Shown here one piece after another: positions 52,975 to 61,380 of a stretch of 62,061 nucleotides of DNA. Within the stretch, counting starts at the first letter, position 1; each line of letters begins with the position of its first letter. Source of the DNA: an uncultured Bacteroidales bacterium (GTDB taxonomy: Bacteria; Bacteroidota; Bacteroidia; Bacteroidales; Muribaculaceae); the NCBI GenBank assembly GCA_947175535.1, contig CAMWNF010000002.1, forward strand, positions 1 to 62,061, read 5' to 3'. The position numbers and the translations under genes are program-made. A model generated the notes under the pieces. It was given only the letters and a program-made list of their open reading frames with translations, was not told the DNA's origin and ran no database searches.

Positions 52975-54429
52975 ATGAAGACTAAAACCAATATTTTATT
53001 CGTAGGCTGTCTGACCGCCTTACTCCTTGCATCTTGCGCCACAGGTTCGCGCAGTGCCGGAGGTGGTGAAGTCACCGGTGTATCCGCATCTTCTTGGGCT
53101 GAGCCCACCCCTTACGGCATGGTGCTGATTAACCGTGGTTCTATAGAAATGGGACCGCAGAAAGCAGACAGCGTCTGGAATCTTGCAGCTGACTCACGAG
53201 GCATTTCGGTCGACGGTTTCTGGATGGACGAGACTGAAATCACCAACAGCAAATACAAGCAGTTTGTCTTCTGGGTGCGCGACTCTATCATCCGCGAACG
53301 CCTTGCCGACCCTGCATTCGGCGGCAATGAGGACTTCAAGATTGAGGAAGACCGTGAAGGCAACCCCGTCACACCTCACCTGAACTGGAACAAGCCTATA
53401 CCCTGGCGTAATCCCAACGAAGACGAACTCCGAGCTATCGAGAGCGTATATCGTACAAATCCCATAACCGGCGCACGTGAACTTGATGCCGAGCAGCTCA
53501 ACTACCGTTACGAAGTATATAACCAGACTGAGGCTGTCAAACGCAAAAACCGCCTTGATGCGCGTCGTCGAGAATATAACACCGACCGTCCTGTGCCGAC
53601 TGAAGTACCTGTTATTTCAAAAGACACTGCATATATCAATGACGATGGTGAAATAATCCGCGAGACCATCACGCGCGGTCTTACGGGTGACTATGACTTT
53701 GTCAACACATATATAGTAAACATCTACCCTGACACCACAGCTTGGGTCAATGACTTCGAAAATGCTTACAACGAGCCTTATGTTCGTCTCTATTTCTCCC
53801 ATGGCGGCTATAACGAATATCCCGTTGTCGGTGTTAGCTGGGAGCAGGCAAACGCTTTCGCCAACTGGCGCACAGATTTCTTGCGTCGTTCACTCGGACG
53901 CGAAGGAGTCTATGTCGAACCTTACCGCCTGCCGACAGAGGCTGAGTGGGAATATGCAGCACGTGCCGGTGTCTCCGACAATATGTATCCTTGGGACGGC
54001 GACCTCGCCCTAAGCGATGACCGTGGCTGCTTCTACGCCAACTTCAAGCCCAACGAGGGCAACTATGTTAAGGACGGTCACGTCATCACCTCGCGAGTCG
54101 GAACATATGCGCCCAACGACTTCGGACTATATGATATGGCTGGTAACGTCAGCGAATGGACATCGACCGCCTACACCGAAAGCGTCGGCAAGCTGACGTC
54201 AGACCTCAATCCCGAGTACCGCTACGATGCAGCCAAGGAAGACCCTTACAAGATGAAACGCAAGATTATACGTGGAGGCTCATGGAAAGACGTAGCTCAT
54301 AATATCCGTTCCGATCTTCGCATGTGGGAATATCAGAATGAACAGCGCAGCTACATCGGTTTCCGCTGCGTACGCACTCAGATAGGCTTTGCAAAAGGCA
54401 CAAAATCAAATCAGAAAAATTCTAAATAA
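52975..54429 (+). CDS. porK: Type IX secretion lipoprotein PorK/GldK
   Basis: 484 residues. Lipoprotein signal ending LLLASC (Cys21). The rest is a formylglycine-generating-enzyme/sulfatase-modifying-factor fold reused as a structural part: YGMVLINRGSIEMG, GFWMDETEITNSKYKQF, VVGVSWEQANAFANWR, RLPTEAEWEYAARAG, GLYDMAGNVSEWTS, IIRGGSWKDVAHNIR and SYIGFRCVRT. An insert of about 120 residues (IPWRNPNEDELRAIES...) is usual for GldK. PorK and PorN form the periplasmic ring of the system. The next gene starts 30 bp downstream. Confidence 0.96.
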   Translation: MKTKTNILFVGCLTALLLASCATGSRSAGGGEVTGVSASSWAEPTPYGMVLINRGSIEMGPQKADSVWNLAADSRGISVDGFWMDETEITNSKYKQFVFWVRDSIIRERLADPAFGGNEDFKIEEDREGNPVTPHLNWNKPIPWRNPNEDELRAIESVYRTNPITGARELDAEQLNYRYEVYNQTEAVKRKNRLDARRREYNTDRPVPTEVPVISKDTAYINDDGEIIRETITRGLTGDYDFVNTYIVNIYPDTTAWVNDFENAYNEPYVRLYFSHGGYNEYPVVGVSWEQANAFANWRTDFLRRSLGREGVYVEPYRLPTEAEWEYAARAGVSDNMYPWDGDLALSDDRGCFYANFKPNEGNYVKDGHVITSRVGTYAPNDFGLYDMAGNVSEWTSTAYTESVGKLTSDLNPEYRYDAAKEDPYKMKRKIIRGGSWKDVAHNIRSDLRMWEYQNEQRSYIGFRCVRTQIGFAKGTKSNQKNSK

Positions 54430-54459
54430 CAAGCATCTCTCCTTATTTATTAAAACGAA

Positions 54460-55449
54460 ATGGAAAAAGTTAAGGCATACCGTAACGCAGTCAGCCAGTT
54501 CATATCATCCGAACGCGGACAGCGATTCTTCAACTTCGCCTATAGTATAGGTGCCGCCATCGTCATCTGGGGTGCCTTGTTCAAGATACTTCACCTCCCC
54601 GGAGGCAACATGCTTCTGTCCATCGGTATGGGCACCGAGGTATTAATGTTCGTTCTTACCGCATTCGACCGTCCGCCGAAAGACTACAAATGGGAAGAAG
54701 TGTTTCCCGTTCTTGACTCACACAGCGAGGAAGACCGTCCGGACTTCGAGGGCGGTGGGGGAGGCTCTTCGATAGTCATAGGTTCGCCCGTATCATCTGG
54801 GGCTGCATCCGGAACGGCAATTCCGGCGGTCACTCCTTCACAGGCTCGTCACGCGGCAAGAATCCCCGACAACATCGACCTCAGCGAAGACGACACACGC
54901 TCGCTAAGCGAAAGCATCGCCAAGATGGCTGCCGCTTCCGACCAACTCGCACGCATGGCTGAACTTACTTCCGCCACTCAGAATTATCTCGACCAGATGG
55001 CATCCATAGCCGCCGAGATGCAGCATCTCCGCGAAACAACCGCCGCGCTCAACAGTGTCTCTGATGTCCTTCTCGAAAGCTACCGTGCTATCACAGAGAA
55101 CTCCGAGAATATCACCCGTAGCTCAAAGGGCTATGTCGACCAGATGCAGGACCTAAACCGCAATATCAACGGTCTGAATACTATCTACGAAATCCAGCTC
55201 AAAAGCGTGTCGTCGCAGCTTGACTCCATCGACCGCGTCAACCGGGGCATTAAAGACATTCGCGACATGTACGAAAAGAGTGCCGGTCAAAGCGCACGCT
55301 ACTATGACGAGACTGAAAAGATGACCCGCTACATGCAGCAACTCAATTCGGTTTACGAAAAGATGATTACGGCGATGACCGTCAATATGTATCGTCCCAT
55401 GCCCGGCATGAACGATGCTCAGGCTCCTGCCGGAAACTCAAACGTTTAA
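54460..55449 (+). CDS. porL: Type IX secretion motor protein PorL/GldL
   Basis: 329 residues. Two N-terminal membrane helices: FNFAYSIGAAIVIWGALFKIL (about 24-44) and NMLLSIGMGTEVLMFVLTAF (about 50-69). Glu60 in the second helix is the position of the proton-path glutamate known from GldL; Lys43 and His45 between the helices are also kept. A Gly/Ser-rich linker (about 93-125) leads to a long cytoplasmic coiled coil (about 150-310). Five GldL surround two GldM and use the proton gradient to drive rotation. Confidence 0.95.
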   Translation: MEKVKAYRNAVSQFISSERGQRFFNFAYSIGAAIVIWGALFKILHLPGGNMLLSIGMGTEVLMFVLTAFDRPPKDYKWEEVFPVLDSHSEEDRPDFEGGGGGSSIVIGSPVSSGAASGTAIPAVTPSQARHAARIPDNIDLSEDDTRSLSESIAKMAAASDQLARMAELTSATQNYLDQMASIAAEMQHLRETTAALNSVSDVLLESYRAITENSENITRSSKGYVDQMQDLNRNINGLNTIYEIQLKSVSSQLDSIDRVNRGIKDIRDMYEKSAGQSARYYDETEKMTRYMQQLNSVYEKMITAMTVNMYRPMPGMNDAQAPAGNSNV

Positions 55450-55478
55450 CTCTCAACCATCTCTATATAAACTCTTAA

Positions 55479-57044
55479 ATGGGAGCAAATAACAATCGCC
55501 TGTCGCCTCGCCAGAAGATGATAAACCTTATGTATATCGTCCTCACGGCCATGCTTGCGCTTAACGTTTCGAGTGATGTGCTCGATGGTTTCACGCAGGT
55601 TCATGACGGGCTTAACCGCTCGAACACCAACGTCGGACGACGTAATGACGACATATTCCGCCGTCTTGAGGACTTCACGGAACAAAATCCCGACAAAGGT
55701 CAGACATGGCTCGACAAGGCGACCGACGTGCGTCGTGTCACAGACGGTCTGTATTCTCAGATTGACTCACTAAAACTCGCTATCGTTCAGAAAGCCGACG
55801 GCAAAAACGGCGACCCGGACAACATCATCAACCGCGATGATCTCGAGGCAGCCGCAGTCGTGATGCTTGCGCCCGGAAACAATCTCGGCAGCGGTCTGCG
55901 CGAAGCGATTGACTACTACCGCTCGTTTATAACATCGCTTGTCACTGACTCCGTCAAGGCATCGGGTATCAATGCCGCCCTGTCGACTGCGCCGGTCGAA
56001 CGTAAAGGCACTTTGACCGCCCAATCATGGGAAGAAGCCAAATTCGACCAACAACCTGTAGTTGCAGCTATAACAATTCTCTCCAAACTCCAGAACGATG
56101 TCCTCTTCGCCGAAGGCGAAGCTCTCAACGCACTGCTCGCCGGTGTCGACGCAGGCGATGTCCGCGTCAACGAACTCAACGCCTTCGTCATGCCACAGTC
56201 ACGACTGGTCATGCGCGGTGGCAAATACTCTGCTAATATCCTCCTTGCTGCTGTGGATACAACAGCGCGACCTAAGGTCTATGTCAATGGTCATCCTCTC
56301 GACAACGACCAAGGTCTCTATGAACTCAATGCCTCTTCAACCGGCACATTCGACTATAACGGTTATCTTGAGGTGGCTCACGGCGACGGTACATCGACAC
56401 GTCATGACTTCACCTCATCTTACACCGTCATCGAACCCATGGCTACCGTATCAGCTACGATGATGAATGTTCTATACGCCGGTATTGATAACCCGATAAG
56501 TATCTCCGTGCCCGGTGTGCCGATGAACGGCATTTCGGCTACAATGACAAACGGCACACTCTCAAGAAGCGGCGACCGCTGGATAGCCCGACCGACCAAC
56601 GTAGGCAAAGACGCCACCATAACAGTCACCGCCAACATTGACGGACATTCCACCAACGTCGCCAACATGACATTCCGTGTCCGTAAACTGCCGGATCCGA
56701 CGCCATACATCGCCTTCACCGATCAGAAAGGCAACACTGACCACTATCGTGGTGGCAAACCCTTTGCAAAAACGCTTCTACTTCAGGCACCCGGCATCGA
56801 GGCTGCAATCGACGACGGTCTGCTCGACACCAAATTCAAGGTGCTAAGCTTCGAGACCATCTTCTTCGACTCGATGGGCAACGCCATTCCCGAAGTCAGC
56901 GACGGAGCCTCGTTCTCAGCTCGCCAGAAACAATCGTTCCAGCGACTTTCGCGTGGAAAACGCTTCTATATATCTCGCATCAAAGCTGTCGGTCCCGACG
57001 GCATCACCCGCGACCTCTCACCGATGGAAGTAATAGTCAACTAA
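55479..57044 (+). CDS. porM: Type IX secretion motor protein PorM/GldM
   Basis: 521 residues. The short cytoplasmic start MGANNNRLSPRQKMINLMYI contains the Arg (Arg11) matching the conserved Arg of GldM, followed by one membrane helix (about 15-34, NLMYIVLTAMLALNVSSDVL). The large periplasmic part holds four domains ending in the C-terminal ring-binding region (FLDTKF..., RFYISRIKAVGPDGITRDLSPMEVIVN). GldM dimers carry motor rotation across the periplasm to the PorK/N ring. It starts 29 bp after porL; porN follows after 32 bp. Confidence 0.95.
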   Translation: MGANNNRLSPRQKMINLMYIVLTAMLALNVSSDVLDGFTQVHDGLNRSNTNVGRRNDDIFRRLEDFTEQNPDKGQTWLDKATDVRRVTDGLYSQIDSLKLAIVQKADGKNGDPDNIINRDDLEAAAVVMLAPGNNLGSGLREAIDYYRSFITSLVTDSVKASGINAALSTAPVERKGTLTAQSWEEAKFDQQPVVAAITILSKLQNDVLFAEGEALNALLAGVDAGDVRVNELNAFVMPQSRLVMRGGKYSANILLAAVDTTARPKVYVNGHPLDNDQGLYELNASSTGTFDYNGYLEVAHGDGTSTRHDFTSSYTVIEPMATVSATMMNVLYAGIDNPISISVPGVPMNGISATMTNGTLSRSGDRWIARPTNVGKDATITVTANIDGHSTNVANMTFRVRKLPDPTPYIAFTDQKGNTDHYRGGKPFAKTLLLQAPGIEAAIDDGLLDTKFKVLSFETIFFDSMGNAIPEVSDGASFSARQKQSFQRLSRGKRFYISRIKAVGPDGITRDLSPMEVIVN

Positions 57045-57076
57045 TTCCAAACACCGCCAATACAAGCAACTACGAT

Positions 57077-58204
57077 ATGAAATCAATCAGCCAATATGTC
57101 ACCGCAGCCGCTCTGCTTCTTTGCTCCGTCCTGCCGTCATTCGCTCAGACCGACGACAACCAGAGCGTAGTGCGCCGTCGTAATTCTAACGAACGCACGA
57201 AAGACAATGCTCCCGCAGGTCCTGTCGTAACCGACCGCATGCAAGCGTTCTACGAAGACGACGGACAGTCCGTTTCCGACGCCGACCGCCAGTGGATGCG
57301 AGTGATCTACCGCCAGCTTGATCTCAACAACGACAAGAACGCTCCGCTTTACTACCCCGACGAACCCGTCGACGGTCAGGAAAACCTTTTCCGCATCATA
57401 ATGCGCCTGCTTGCCAACAATCAGCTTGCCGCATACGAATACCTCGACGGACGCGAAGTCTTCACCGACCAATATCGTGTCAAGGTACGCGACATTCTCG
57501 ACCGCTTCCACATCCTCTACACCGATGCCAAAAGCTCGTCTGAGAAAAATCCCCGCTTCGTCATCGAGGAAAGCGACGTTCCTGCCAACGAAGTCCTCTC
57601 CTACTACATCATCGAGCGTTGGGAGTATGACACCCGTAATAACCGCCTTCGTCCGCGCATAGAGGCGATATGCCCCGTTCTCCACCGCTCGGGCGACTTC
57701 GGCGGCGAAGCCATTCGTTATCCCATGTTCTGGGTTAAGTTCTCTGACATACGCCCATGGCTTGCACAGCAGCAGATTTTCACATCTGATGACAATAATC
57801 TGCCCTCGAGCAATTACGATGACTTCTTTAATCTCACCATGTACGATGGAGAGATTTATAAAACCCGTAACCTCAAAAACAAATCGATGCTTCAGCTTTA
57901 TCCTGACGACGATGCACGCAAGCATGCTCAGGACAGCATTCAGCAGTCGCTCGATAACTTTGAGAAAAAACTTTGGGTGCCCTCGCGTGAAGAAGTGATT
58001 GCCGCGCGCGAAGCCCGTGAGAGAGCCGAACGAGGCGACACTACTTCCGTAGCAGAAAAGACCAAGACCGCTGACAAAGCTGTCCGTTCATCGAAACGCT
58101 CGACCAAACGCAGCTCTGCTGCAAAAAAAGTCAAGGAGCCAAAGCAGCAGAAAGCCAAACCCGCTTCTAACGCCACCCGCTCTGTCCGCAACCGCCGCCG
58201 CTAA
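57077..58204 (+). CDS. porN: Type IX secretion ring protein PorN/GldN with a basic tail
   Basis: 375 residues. Signal peptide MKSISQYVTAAALLLCSVLPSFA/Q. The GldN body has WMRVIYRQLDLNNDKNAPLYYPDEPVDGQENLFRIIMRLL (split by me for length: the key words are YRQLDL and NAPLYYP), ADNQL-type helices, YYIIERWEYDTRNNRLRPRIEAICPV and MFWVKFSDIRPWLA. The last 45 or so residues are very basic (SSKRSTKRSSAAKKV, KQQKAKPASNATRSVRNRRR), low in complexity and unlike the folded body. PorN completes the ring with PorK and binds PorM. It ends the operon. Confidence 0.94.
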   Translation: MKSISQYVTAAALLLCSVLPSFAQTDDNQSVVRRRNSNERTKDNAPAGPVVTDRMQAFYEDDGQSVSDADRQWMRVIYRQLDLNNDKNAPLYYPDEPVDGQENLFRIIMRLLANNQLAAYEYLDGREVFTDQYRVKVRDILDRFHILYTDAKSSSEKNPRFVIEESDVPANEVLSYYIIERWEYDTRNNRLRPRIEAICPVLHRSGDFGGEAIRYPMFWVKFSDIRPWLAQQQIFTSDDNNLPSSNYDDFFNLTMYDGEIYKTRNLKNKSMLQLYPDDDARKHAQDSIQQSLDNFEKKLWVPSREEVIAAREARERAERGDTTSVAEKTKTADKAVRSSKRSTKRSSAAKKVKEPKQQKAKPASNATRSVRNRRR

Positions 58205-58223
58205 AAAATTCCCAAAAAATATC

Positions 58224-58270
58224 CGACCGGTCCGACAACTCCCCCACACGTCCGACCGGTCGTTTTTTTT
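58224..58270 (+). terminator. Intrinsic terminator of the por operon
   Basis: Arms CGACCGGTC (58224-58232) and GACCGGTCG (58254-58262), 21-nt loop, then T8. The arms and loop reuse the GTCCGAC word of the 19-bp repeats in inverse orientation. Confidence 0.8.
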
Positions 58271-59951
58271 ATCGCTTCTTTCCTAACTCTCTCAAAAAAG
58301 CCTCAAGCGAGTCATCTTTCGTCAGCCCGAACTTGAGCCTAAGCCTCAACCGCGCTTGTCGCAGACTACTCGCCTTAACATTCATCAGCGAAGCGATTTC
58401 CTGATTATTCAGACCTAACATTATATACGAACATAACCTCACCTGATTATCCGACAGATCAGGAGCGACAGCCCGAAGGCTTGCATCAAAATCAGGATTT
58501 ATGTTTGTAAACGCCTTCTCAAAACTTTGCAGACTCTGCCTGTCTGCCGCGTGAAGGCGCAAAGTGGTGTCGAGTTGCGCGATTTCACGTGCCGTTATCG
58601 CATCCTCTCTGCTCAGACGCGAGATTTCATCTTCTACATAATCGAGCACCCTGTCACTCTGCTGACGCGACAGAGCCATCGCCATCATTTCGCGCTCACG
58701 TTGCTCTGCTAAACATGTGGCTTCCAAAACTTTTTGTTGGTGGCGCCGCCGAAGTCTGAAACCCGTTATCACTAATACTATTAATAATAGCACCGACGCT
58801 ATTATAGTCACATAAAGACGTCTTCTCAAATCGCGATTCGCTTCCTCTGATTCGAGTTCGACTTGGCGTTTTGCGTTGATATATTCCGTATATATCTTGT
58901 TTTGAGGATTTTGATCGACAGCAATCGAATCATTTATGGCATCATAGCTTTTCATTGCAGCCATTGCCTTTCGCCCATCTCCAATCGAGTCATAATATTG
59001 AGCATAGATCTGATAGATGCACGCTTTTATATCATCGTCTGACAATTTATCAATATCCGGCAGACCAAATCTCAAATAATTTGAAGCTGCATCAATCTTT
59101 CCTTCATTCAGATAGTATTCTCCTATCAATGACTCATATAGTATTGTCAGGGTCTTTGATTCTATGCCCTCCCGCTCCTTATTTTTCTGAATCTCATATC
59201 CATTAAACAATGAAGCGCTGTCTCCGAAAAAGTAATAATGATTACGCAGCAATATCTCATATAAATCTTTGTTCGAGGTTATCGTCGTGTCTGCAAACAT
59301 TTCCTCGAACACTGCGTCAGCCTCCTCTTTTCTGCCTGAGTTGCAGAGTAGCGTCGCCTTGTTGATTCTCAGATTGCTCACACGTTCTTCAAGTCCTAAA
59401 ACATTAAAAAGTGAGTCCGCCATATTAAGATAATAAAGAGCCAGTTCCGGAACTTGCGTGAAAACTAAATTACCACTGAGCACCATAGCTGTATTTCCTT
59501 TCTGCGAATTATCTCCGACCGATGCAAAATATTTAAGTTGCTCAAGTAACTTTTTGAATGTTTCGTAAGTTTTGAACTCTCCATAGGTCATTCTCAATCC
59601 GTCTATGCGCTCCTTTGTATATTTTTCCGTCGTCAGGCTGTCAGCTTTGATTAACAATGCTCTGGCTTCTGCTGGCTGCCAACTCATATAATGATAATAT
59701 GCTTTCCAGTAATGGCTACGTGCTTCCATCTCATCAGTGTTCGATAGCGAATCCAACTCCATCGATACTTTCAAAATCGAGTCCGGAGATATGCTCGTGT
59801 ACATATACTTTTCAGCAACTCGAGTTAATGAGTCAAACTTCGGATCAATTTTACTCCAGCCATACGGGCTAAGACGGTCTCCCTCATGACGACAACTTTG
59901 TGACAAAACTACCGAGACCAAAATTGCTACTACTGCTACGATATTTTTCAT
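58269..59951 (-). CDS. TPR / transmembrane / HTH regulator
   Basis: 560 residues. N-terminus MKNIVAVVAILVSVVLSQSC resembles a lipoprotein signal (SQSC, Cys20). About 350 residues of TPR-like helices follow (EARSHYWKAYYHYMSWQPAEA, IYQIYAQYYDSIGDGRKAMAA), then one membrane helix (RRLYVTIIASVLLLIVLVITGF, about 379-400), a coiled coil (about 405-460) and a C-terminal LuxR-type helix-turn-helix (DLSDNQVRLCSYIMLGLNNQEIASLMNV, about 510-540). Such proteins sense signals outside and regulate transcription from the membrane. It is divergent from the DUF3575-type gene and likely controls it. Its ATG is only 4 bp from the -7 box. Confidence 0.85.
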   Translation of the reverse strand: MKNIVAVVAILVSVVLSQSCRHEGDRLSPYGWSKIDPKFDSLTRVAEKYMYTSISPDSILKVSMELDSLSNTDEMEARSHYWKAYYHYMSWQPAEARALLIKADSLTTEKYTKERIDGLRMTYGEFKTYETFKKLLEQLKYFASVGDNSQKGNTAMVLSGNLVFTQVPELALYYLNMADSLFNVLGLEERVSNLRINKATLLCNSGRKEEADAVFEEMFADTTITSNKDLYEILLRNHYYFFGDSASLFNGYEIQKNKEREGIESKTLTILYESLIGEYYLNEGKIDAASNYLRFGLPDIDKLSDDDIKACIYQIYAQYYDSIGDGRKAMAAMKSYDAINDSIAVDQNPQNKIYTEYINAKRQVELESEEANRDLRRRLYVTIIASVLLLIVLVITGFRLRRRHQQKVLEATCLAEQREREMMAMALSRQQSDRVLDYVEDEISRLSREDAITAREIAQLDTTLRLHAADRQSLQSFEKAFTNINPDFDASLRAVAPDLSDNQVRLCSYIMLGLNNQEIASLMNVKASSLRQARLRLRLKFGLTKDDSLEAFLRELGKKR

Positions 59952-59955
59952 ACCA

Positions 59956-59963
59956 CAAAATTA
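59956..59963 (-). promoter_or_regulatory. -7 box of the TPR/HTH regulator gene
   Basis: Minus strand TAATTTTG, perfect consensus. Only 4 bp lie between it and the ATG at 59951, which implies a leaderless mRNA. Confidence 0.65.
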
Positions 59964-60023
59964 CGACATAATCACAAAATATCCTCAACCTAACTCTCAA
60001 TACAGCAACAATTAAGCCGATGT

Positions 60024-60057
60024 GACATTTTGTGACGCGCCGGAGACATTTTGTGAC
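60024..60057 (+). promoter_or_regulatory. Direct-repeat operator upstream of the DUF3575-type gene
   Basis: Two exact copies of GACATTTTGTGAC (60024-60036 and 60045-60057), 21 bp apart start to start (two helical turns), ending 33 bp before the -7 box at 60091. Confidence 0.7.
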
Positions 60058-60090
60058 TGTCTAAAATCGTCGCCTATAACCCCCACTTAA

Positions 60091-60098
60091 TAAATTTG
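60091..60098 (+). promoter_or_regulatory. -7 box of the DUF3575-type operon
   Basis: TAAATTTG, perfect consensus, 11 bp before the ATG at 60110, leaving a leader of only a few bases. Confidence 0.7.
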
Positions 60099-60109
60099 CA
60101 TCCGATTTT

Positions 60110-61380
60110 ATGATTCATTACTTAAACCCAAAATTTCGTTTGAGAAACCGGAGCGACATATTTCGTTTTTTAGTGACCGTCATTTTAACGGTTAGCGCTT
60201 TCTGTTCCGCTAATGCTGCAGTCGTTGTCGACACTCTGACCGTGAATATTTATTTCCGTCAGGGTAGCGCCGTTTTCGATACTCAATTATCCGGTAATTT
60301 ACAATCATTAGGTAAAATGGGGTCGATCATTAATTCAGACAGCATTTTTTCAATAAACATAAAATCTTCCGCTTCTCCCGAAGGTAATACATTATTTAAT
60401 AAGCAGCTTTCAGTTGACCGTACATCGACCGCGCTGCGTCTTCTTGATTCTTTAGGCATATATTCCTCGAAGATAACCACTAAGTCAATCGGCACTGACT
60501 GGACTCGACTCGCTGATATTCTCGATCAATATGATTCTCCGGTGTTTGCCCGAAAAGCTGCGTCAATTATTCGCGACACTCCTGAATGGATTATCGAAAA
60601 CGGAGTCGTAACTGACAGTCGAAAATTGCGGCTCCGCAAATTACGAGACGGCGAAGCTTGGGACTTCATGCTTGACAATATTTTTCCTTCTCTGCGTGTG
60701 TCAAACATAACTTTAACATATCGTCATTCATCAAAGCTGGTAATAGAAAGTCTTGAATCATATCTTACACTTCCTGTCTCATGTCACGTGACGGATAGTG
60801 GCGATATTATCCCGCATGAAACTTTGTCTGTTCGACGAAATTCACGTCATTGTTATTTAGCTTTGCGCACCAATCTGCTTTACGATGCAGCGGCCGTTCC
60901 CAATCTCGGCCTGATACTGCCACTTGCCAAAGGATGGTCCGTTTCAGCCGACGCTTATTATGCCGATTGGACTAACAGCGCAGATAAACGACATTGGCGC
61001 ATACAAGGCGCCGAACTCGCTGTCAGAAAACAGCTTATGCCCCCCCCTCAAACGCTTGGTTCTTAGAAACTTACACACAACTATTTAGATATAGCATCTG
61101 TCTCGGCTCAAAAGGCACCCTCAGTTCACATTCCGGAGCTACTTTCTTTGACAAACCGTCCTTCGGCGTCGGCATTGCCGCCGGATATTCTCTCCGCATC
61201 TCCGACTGCATTAATCTTGACTTTTCGCTCGGCGTTGGCTACATTAGCGGTCAATATCAGACATACAAAAACATTGATAGCCACAAACTCTGGCAATCAA
61301 CCCGTACCCACCACTATTTCGGCCCGTCTAAACTTGCCGTCTCACTCGTTTGGCTTCTCAAGAAAGGAGGCAAGCGATGA
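60110..61380 (+). pseudogene. OmpA/DUF3575-like outer-membrane protein split at a C8 tract (pseudogene or phase-variable)
   Basis: The first frame runs from 60110 to TAG 61064-61066. Signal peptide ends near SANA/A; an OmpA-like start (TLTVNIYFRQGSAVFDTQ, SSASPEGNTLFNKQLSVDRT) is followed by a barrel beginning ALRTNLLYDAAAVPNLG. At the eight C residues 61040-61047 the frame is lost. With nine Cs it would read on through SNAWFLETYTQLFRYSICLG, FGVGIAAGYSLRISDCINLDF and HYFGPSKLAVSLVWLLKKGGKR to stop 61380, a 423-residue protein with a complete DUF3575 barrel. This type of gene accompanies fimbrillin operons. It is a real frameshift, a phase switch or an assembly error. Confidence 0.85.

Noticed and set aside
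57137-57925. 262-residue antisense frame within porN
   Set aside because: It lies wholly opposite a well-supported gene and has no recognisable domain or promoter; it mirrors porN codon bias.
60994-61380. Separate 128-residue gene after the OmpA-like frame
   Set aside because: It is the C-terminal half of the DUF3575-like protein, separated only by the C8 tract; its N-terminal residues are out-of-frame noise.
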